Shown piece by piece: positions 4,225 through 7,503 of a stretch of DNA of 7,503 nt (position 1 is the first letter of the stretch; each line of letters opens with the position of its first letter). The translations under genes and the position numbers were made by a program. This stretch comes from CAYLLN01 sp036496265 (GTDB taxonomy: Bacteria > Planctomycetota > Planctomycetia > Pirellulales > Pirellulaceae): positions 1 to 7,503 of the forward strand of contig DASXLL010000303.1 in the NCBI GenBank assembly GCA_036496265.1, written 5' to 3'. The notes beneath the pieces are model-generated. The model was not told the origin of the DNA and searched no databases. It saw nothing but the letters and a program-made list of their open reading frames with translations.

Positions 4225-6995
4225 CTCCCGAGCGCCATCAGCAGATCAAGCGGCTGTTTCTGGCGGCCGTGGAACTTGCGCCGGGTGAAGTCGAATCGTT
4301 CTTGGAGCGCGAGTGCCGTGATGATGCGGAGTTGCTGGCGGAAGTTGAGTCGCTGTTGGCGAACCATCGGACGGAGACACTGTTGGGCCGGGGGACAAAA
4401 ATAAGCACTGAGGTGAGTGCCGTTCCGTCGGACACGGATACCGGGACGGAGGCGGCGCTCGCGCGAGCCGAGATGCACGCGAAGGCGGCGAGCGCCGAGC
4501 GGGTTGTGCGCTCGGCAGGGACGATGATTGCGGGGCGATATCGAATCGTGTCGCCGCTGGGGCGCGGCGGAATGGGTGTGGTGTATCGGGCGGACGATGT
4601 CGAACTCGGACAGACCGTCGCTCTGAAGTTCTTGGGCGAGAAGCTGCGTGATCGGCCGGACGCAGTGGAGTACTTGCGACGCGAGGTGCGGACCGCGCGG
4701 CAGGTGACGAATCCGAATGTCGTTCGAGTCTTCGACATTGGCCAGTGCGACGGCGAAGTGTTCATTTCGATGGAATATGTAGCTGGAGAAGATTTGGAAT
4801 CGCTCGTGAGGCGGGTCGGTCCATTGCCGGAGGCGAAGGTCCGCCAGATCGCTCGGCAAATGGCGAGCGGATTGGCGGCGGCGCATGACGCGGGCATTTT
4901 GCATCGCGATCTGAAGCCGGCGAACGTAATGATCGACGACGCCGGCAAGGTGCGGATTTTGGATTTTGGCATCGCGTCGGCCGTCGATGACGAACGCATG
5001 TTGGCACGACTGGCTGGGACGCCAGGGTTTTTTGCTCCGGAGGTGCTCTTCGGTGAGCAGCCGTCGCGGCAAAGCGATATGTATGCATGGGGGCTCGTGA
5101 TTTATTTCGCGGCCACGGGAAAATTGCCGAAAACAGGCAAGGTGAGTCGCGAGGAGGCGGGCGAGGCGCTGTTTTTGTCGGGTGAGGGACCGGAGTTGGC
5201 GGAGTGCGTGTGTGCATGCCTGCAGGCGGATCCGAATTTGCGGCCGAAATCGGCGGACGACTTGGTGGCGGCCCTCGGCGGCGGCGATCCGCTCAGCGAG
5301 GCACTGCGAGCCGGCCGGCTGCCGTCGTTCGAACTGGTGGCGGCGGCAGCGAACTGGATGCCGAGCAGCCGAGTCATCGATGGATTGCTGGCCGCGGGGC
5401 TCGCGGCATTGCTTTTGATTTTGTTGCTCTCCGATCGAACACTGTTTTTGTCGCGATGCGGGTTGGTGAAGTCGCCGGAGGTCTTGCGGGACACGGCAGA
5501 GCAGGTGCTCGATCGATTCGGAAATTCGGTGGCGGGCGCTTCGCAGGCGAGTGCGATCGGCGTGGCGCTCGATACCGATTGTTTGCAATACGTGCGCGAT
5601 CATCCGGAGATCCGCGGAGCCTGGAGCAAAGTGGCGAGTGGCGAGATTCCGGCGGTTTTGTTTTGGTATCGGCGGGGCGACGGCCGATTGCCGCCGCCCG
5701 ATTTGCTGGGCGACGGTCAAGACCCGCGGCTGCCGGCGGCGATCCCGGGAGCGGCGGCGGTGAGTCTCGATGGTCGCGGCAAACTATTGTCGCTGCAGAT
5801 CGTGGATTCGGCGGAGGACGCGGGTAATTCCGATCAGCGGCCGGACTGGCAGCAGTTGTTCGAAATGGCCGGGCTGAACTGGGCCGAGTTTCGTGAAACG
5901 ACGCCCAAACGGACGCCGCCGCTCTTTGCCGACGAAGTGCGGGAGTGGGAAGGACCGTTTGTCGCCTATCCGACGCAGCAAGTGCGGGTATCGGCTGCGG
6001 CACGCGCCGGAAACCTGGTTTTTTTCGATGTCGTTCAGCCGTGGGAGGCGGAAAGCGGAGCGATCGCGCGATCGCGGAAACAGTATTCGCGGTATGTGGC
6101 ATTGCGGACGACGGTGTGGCTCGTCGCGATCGCCGTGGCGGCAGTTTTGGCGGGCTGGCACGTAAACAAGGGGCATGTCGATTGGCGCGGAGCGTGGCGC
6201 GTGTCGGGGTTTGTGGCGGCATTGGCGATTTTGGATTGGCTGTGCGGCTCGCGGCACTCGTTCGTGCTGACCGAAGAACTGGCCTCTGCGATGGCGTGGT
6301 TGCAGGTGATCGTGTTTTGCGGCACGATCGCCGGCGTCGCTTATTTGGCGGTCGAACCGAGCGCGCGGCGCTGGTGGCCGTGGTCGATCATCACGCTGCG
6401 TCGGCTGCTGGATGGGCGGCTGGCCGATCGCGGCATTTGGGCTGATGTATTGCTCGGTGTGGTCGTCGGCCTCGGATCGGTGCTGCTGCGGCAAGCCTGC
6501 ACGCTGACGAATCAGCTGCTGGGCGTTCCGGTCAGCGGGCTCAACGATTTCGATGTCAGCCAGAATTTGTTGGACCATTTTGGCTTGCGCTACAAGATCG
6601 CCGTGTTCGCCGGCGCGCTGTTGATGGCGGTGCTCGAATCGCTGCTCTTGCTCACGCTTGTTGTCGTCACGAAGCGCGTGGCCAAATCGACGCTGCTATC
6701 AGCCGTGGTGCTCGTGACCGCGCTCGCGGCTGCCGCGATACTCGGCCGCGGCATCATCTCGCCGATCGACTGGGCCGCGCGGACACTGCTCCTCTCGATC
6801 GCCGCCTTCGTCCTGATTCGCTTCGGCCTCCTCGCCACGATCGCCGCGCTCGCGACGTACTATGCCGTCAACAACTCGCCGATCACGCTCGACTGGTCGC
6901 AGTGGTACGCCCCCACCGGCCTCGTCGTCGTCCTCACCGTCGCCGCCGCCCTGGCCGCCTGCTGGCGATTTGCGCGGCCAAGTGGCACGACTTGA
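4221..6995 (+). CDS. Receptor-like Ser/Thr protein kinase, multi-span membrane protein
   Basis: This 924-residue protein phosphorylates Ser/Thr, probably on the sigma factor encoded just before it. The N-terminus TPERHQQIKRLFLAAVEL (2-19) matches the usual leader of kinases paired with TIGR02999 sigma factors. The kinase domain (about 107-351) is complete: Gly-rich loop GRGGMG (114-119), Lys136 in VALKF, Glu155, HRDLKPAN (228-235), DFG (248-250), GTPGFFAPE (266-274), Asp286 and Arg341. One span (about 386-404) leads to about 220 extracytoplasmic residues (406-627) with FWYRRG and LFEMAGLNWAEF blocks that I recall from other acidobacterial and planctomycete kinases. About eight spans follow (near 631, 660, 689, 740, 793, 823, 853-881 and 896). 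The loop VEPSARRWWPWSIITLRRLL (711-730) also looks conserved. The start is the ATG overlapping the sigma stop; an in-frame ATG 54 bases upstream lies inside the sigma gene. Third-position bases shift from G/T to C over the last 350 bases. Confidence 0.93.
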   Translation: MTPERHQQIKRLFLAAVELAPGEVESFLERECRDDAELLAEVESLLANHRTETLLGRGTKISTEVSAVPSDTDTGTEAALARAEMHAKAASAERVVRSAGTMIAGRYRIVSPLGRGGMGVVYRADDVELGQTVALKFLGEKLRDRPDAVEYLRREVRTARQVTNPNVVRVFDIGQCDGEVFISMEYVAGEDLESLVRRVGPLPEAKVRQIARQMASGLAAAHDAGILHRDLKPANVMIDDAGKVRILDFGIASAVDDERMLARLAGTPGFFAPEVLFGEQPSRQSDMYAWGLVIYFAATGKLPKTGKVSREEAGEALFLSGEGPELAECVCACLQADPNLRPKSADDLVAALGGGDPLSEALRAGRLPSFELVAAAANWMPSSRVIDGLLAAGLAALLLILLLSDRTLFLSRCGLVKSPEVLRDTAEQVLDRFGNSVAGASQASAIGVALDTDCLQYVRDHPEIRGAWSKVASGEIPAVLFWYRRGDGRLPPPDLLGDGQDPRLPAAIPGAAAVSLDGRGKLLSLQIVDSAEDAGNSDQRPDWQQLFEMAGLNWAEFRETTPKRTPPLFADEVREWEGPFVAYPTQQVRVSAAARAGNLVFFDVVQPWEAESGAIARSRKQYSRYVALRTTVWLVAIAVAAVLAGWHVNKGHVDWRGAWRVSGFVAALAILDWLCGSRHSFVLTEELASAMAWLQVIVFCGTIAGVAYLAVEPSARRWWPWSIITLRRLLDGRLADRGIWADVLLGVVVGLGSVLLRQACTLTNQLLGVPVSGLNDFDVSQNLLDHFGLRYKIAVFAGALLMAVLESLLLLTLVVVTKRVAKSTLLSAVVLVTALAAAAILGRGIISPIDWAARTLLLSIAAFVLIRFGLLATIAALATYYAVNNSPITLDWSQWYAPTGLVVVLTVAAALAACWRFARPSGTT

Positions 6996-7018
6996 GGCTT
7001 GAGGCCTGAGGCTTGAGA
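6991..7018 (+). repeat. Heptamer tandem array CTTGAGG over the kinase stop
   Basis: Four 7-base units run without a gap: two CTTGAGG, then CCTGAGG and CTTGAGA. The first unit supplies the TGA stop of the kinase (6993-6995). I recall this style of repeat between planctomycete genes. It has the same 7-base period and four-unit length as the array at 1734. Confidence 0.85.
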
Positions 7019-7040
7019 TTCAAAACATTGGGCGGAAATA

Positions 7041-7070
7041 TTCTCACGCAGAGGCGCAAAGGCGCGGAGG
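7041..7070 (+). repeat. Dispersed octamer repeat, CGCAGAGG type
   Basis: TTCTCA (7041-7046) leads into three 8-base units: CGCAGAGG, CGCAAAGG and CGCGGAGG (7047-7070). I recall this TTCTCACGCAGAGGCGC motif as a widespread dispersed intergenic element in planctomycetes, cyanobacteria and other phyla. Its function is unknown to me. Confidence 0.75.
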
Positions 7071-7371
7071 TGGTTGTCTAAGTAGCCTGCGGACCGACCG
7101 ACGTGCAAAGCGCGGCGGTGAATCTCCAGTCGTTATGTGATATATTGTATAGTATACGTGATTTGGGTGGTGAATTCCGTTAGGCGTATGCATATGCATT
7201 TGGTTTTTTTGGAGCGTGCATTTTCTCCAAGTTGTTGTCGCGAAAGGCATTATTGCACATTTGTATATGCATGGCTATGCACGATTATGCATTGGCGGCG
7301 TGCGGGGCATTTTTTTGTTTTTTACCGCAAGGGATTGGCAGGAATCGGTGGATGAGCCATAGGCCTGAGTA
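7071..7371. other. AT-rich region without a credible gene
   Basis: These 301 bases are visibly richer in A and T than the neighbouring genes, with T runs at 7204-7210 and 7310-7322, a GTATA-G-TATAC palindrome at 7147-7157 and repeated TATGCA hexamers. The one open frame on the + strand (7137-7355) has a Cys/aromatic composition unlike the genes here and is rejected. It may be the non-coding end of the insertion sequence whose transposase ends at 7372, or other transferred DNA. No terminal inverted repeat could be fixed because the other end lies outside the window. Confidence 0.5.
7187..7295 (+). repeat. Clustered TATGCA hexamers, three phased at 10 bases
   Basis: TATGCA occurs at 7187 and 7193 (head to tail) and again at 7266, 7276 and 7286, exactly 10 bases apart with four variable bases after each. 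Most copies extend to the palindrome ATGCAT. One helical turn of spacing puts the sites on the same DNA face, which suits cooperative binding of a protein such as a transposase or regulator. Confidence 0.6.
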
Positions 7372-7387
7372 TTACCCACATTTGTAT
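7256..7387 (+). repeat. 11-base direct repeat CACATTTGTAT
   Basis: CACATTTGTAT is found at 7256-7266 and 7377-7387, 121 bases apart. The second copy lies within the last codons of the transposase fragment. Sequence after both copies is loosely alike (GCAT and TGCAC words), so the pair may be a small duplication or transposase binding sites near an element end. Confidence 0.55.
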
Positions 7388-7503
7388 TGCGCATCTGCAC
7401 CCCGGGCGAGGAGTAGGATTTTTTCGAAGCCGCGCCAGAGAGTGATCCAGCCGGGTTCGCCATCGCATTTTCGGCCGAGGTGGCCGCCGAGGCCGGCGAC
7501 GGC
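7372..7503 (-). CDS. IS4-family transposase, C-terminal end (runs off window)
   Basis: On the - strand an open frame enters from the right edge and ends at TAA (7374-7372). Its 43 residues include AGLGGHLGRKCDGEPGW and TLWRGFEKILLLARG, matching the C-terminal signature of IS4-family (Tn5/IS50-like) DDE transposases, where the block LGGFLGRKxDGEPG followed by TLWxGL is typical. This part belongs to the region after the catalytic core; the DDE residues are outside the window. Whether the element is intact cannot be judged. The last residues (QYKCG) are encoded in part by an 11-base repeat and may be altered. Family assignment is from a short but characteristic match. Confidence 0.75.
   Translation of the reverse strand, partial: AVAGLGGHLGRKCDGEPGWITLWRGFEKILLLARGADAQYKCG

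Noticed and set aside
3927..5720. Long open frame (597 codons) on the - strand
   Set aside because: It is antisense to the sigma factor end and the kinase catalytic domain, has an Arg/His/Gln-rich composition and no recognisable motif. Long shadow frames are common in GC-rich genes.
7125..7153. Promoter with TATAGT at 7148-7153
   Set aside because: The -10-like hexamer is good but no -35 match lies at the right distance and no gene follows on that strand.
7137..7355. Open frame of 72 codons on the + strand in the AT-rich region
   Set aside because: Its product is rich in Cys, His and aromatics without a motif, has no ribosome binding site, and crosses the TATGCA repeats.

Overview
The window looks like chromosome from a GC-rich bacterium, most likely a planctomycete (an acidobacterium is less likely). 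The main reasons are an ECF sigma factor of the TIGR02999/Sigma70_ECF type overlapping the gene of a large membrane-bound Ser/Thr kinase, a second ECF sigma factor beside it, and short dispersed repeats of kinds I associate with planctomycete genomes. The taxonomic call is inference; no rRNA or other marker gene is present.

Left part (1-1519): the end of a restriction-modification cassette on the + strand. A probable ApaLI-type restriction endonuclease is followed, with a one-base overlap, by a Vsr-type mismatch endonuclease. Vsr repairs T:G mismatches left by deaminated 5-methylcytosine, so a C5 cytosine methyltransferase is expected just left of the window. These two genes use more A/T-ending codons than the rest, which fits horizontal acquisition.

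Middle left (1520-2862): a 263-base gap with a heptamer repeat array and a possible promoter/operator dyad, then a small helix-turn-helix gene. Its middle is built from in-frame repeat material: two palindromic REP-like units, another dispersed-repeat-like segment and heptamer arrays. An in-frame TAA cuts off a further 66 codons that still look coding, so the gene is probably broken or read through.

Centre (2863-6995): two ECF sigma factor genes point away from each other across about 144 bases. The leftward one is a classic RpoE-like ECF factor with no anti-sigma gene in view. The rightward one overlaps (ATGA) a 924-residue receptor-like Ser/Thr kinase with a complete catalytic core, one membrane span, about 220 extracytoplasmic residues and a C-terminal block of about eight more spans. 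By analogy with the EcfP/PknT system of Vibrio, the kinase probably activates its sigma factor by phosphorylation.

Right part (6996-7503): two tandem-repeat patches directly after the kinase, then an AT-rich stretch of about 300 bases with no credible gene but with phased TATGCA repeats, then the C-terminal end of an IS4-family transposase on the - strand, running off the window.

A theme across the window is 7-base periodic tandem arrays (five patches, in and between genes), reminiscent of the STRR heptamers of cyanobacteria.
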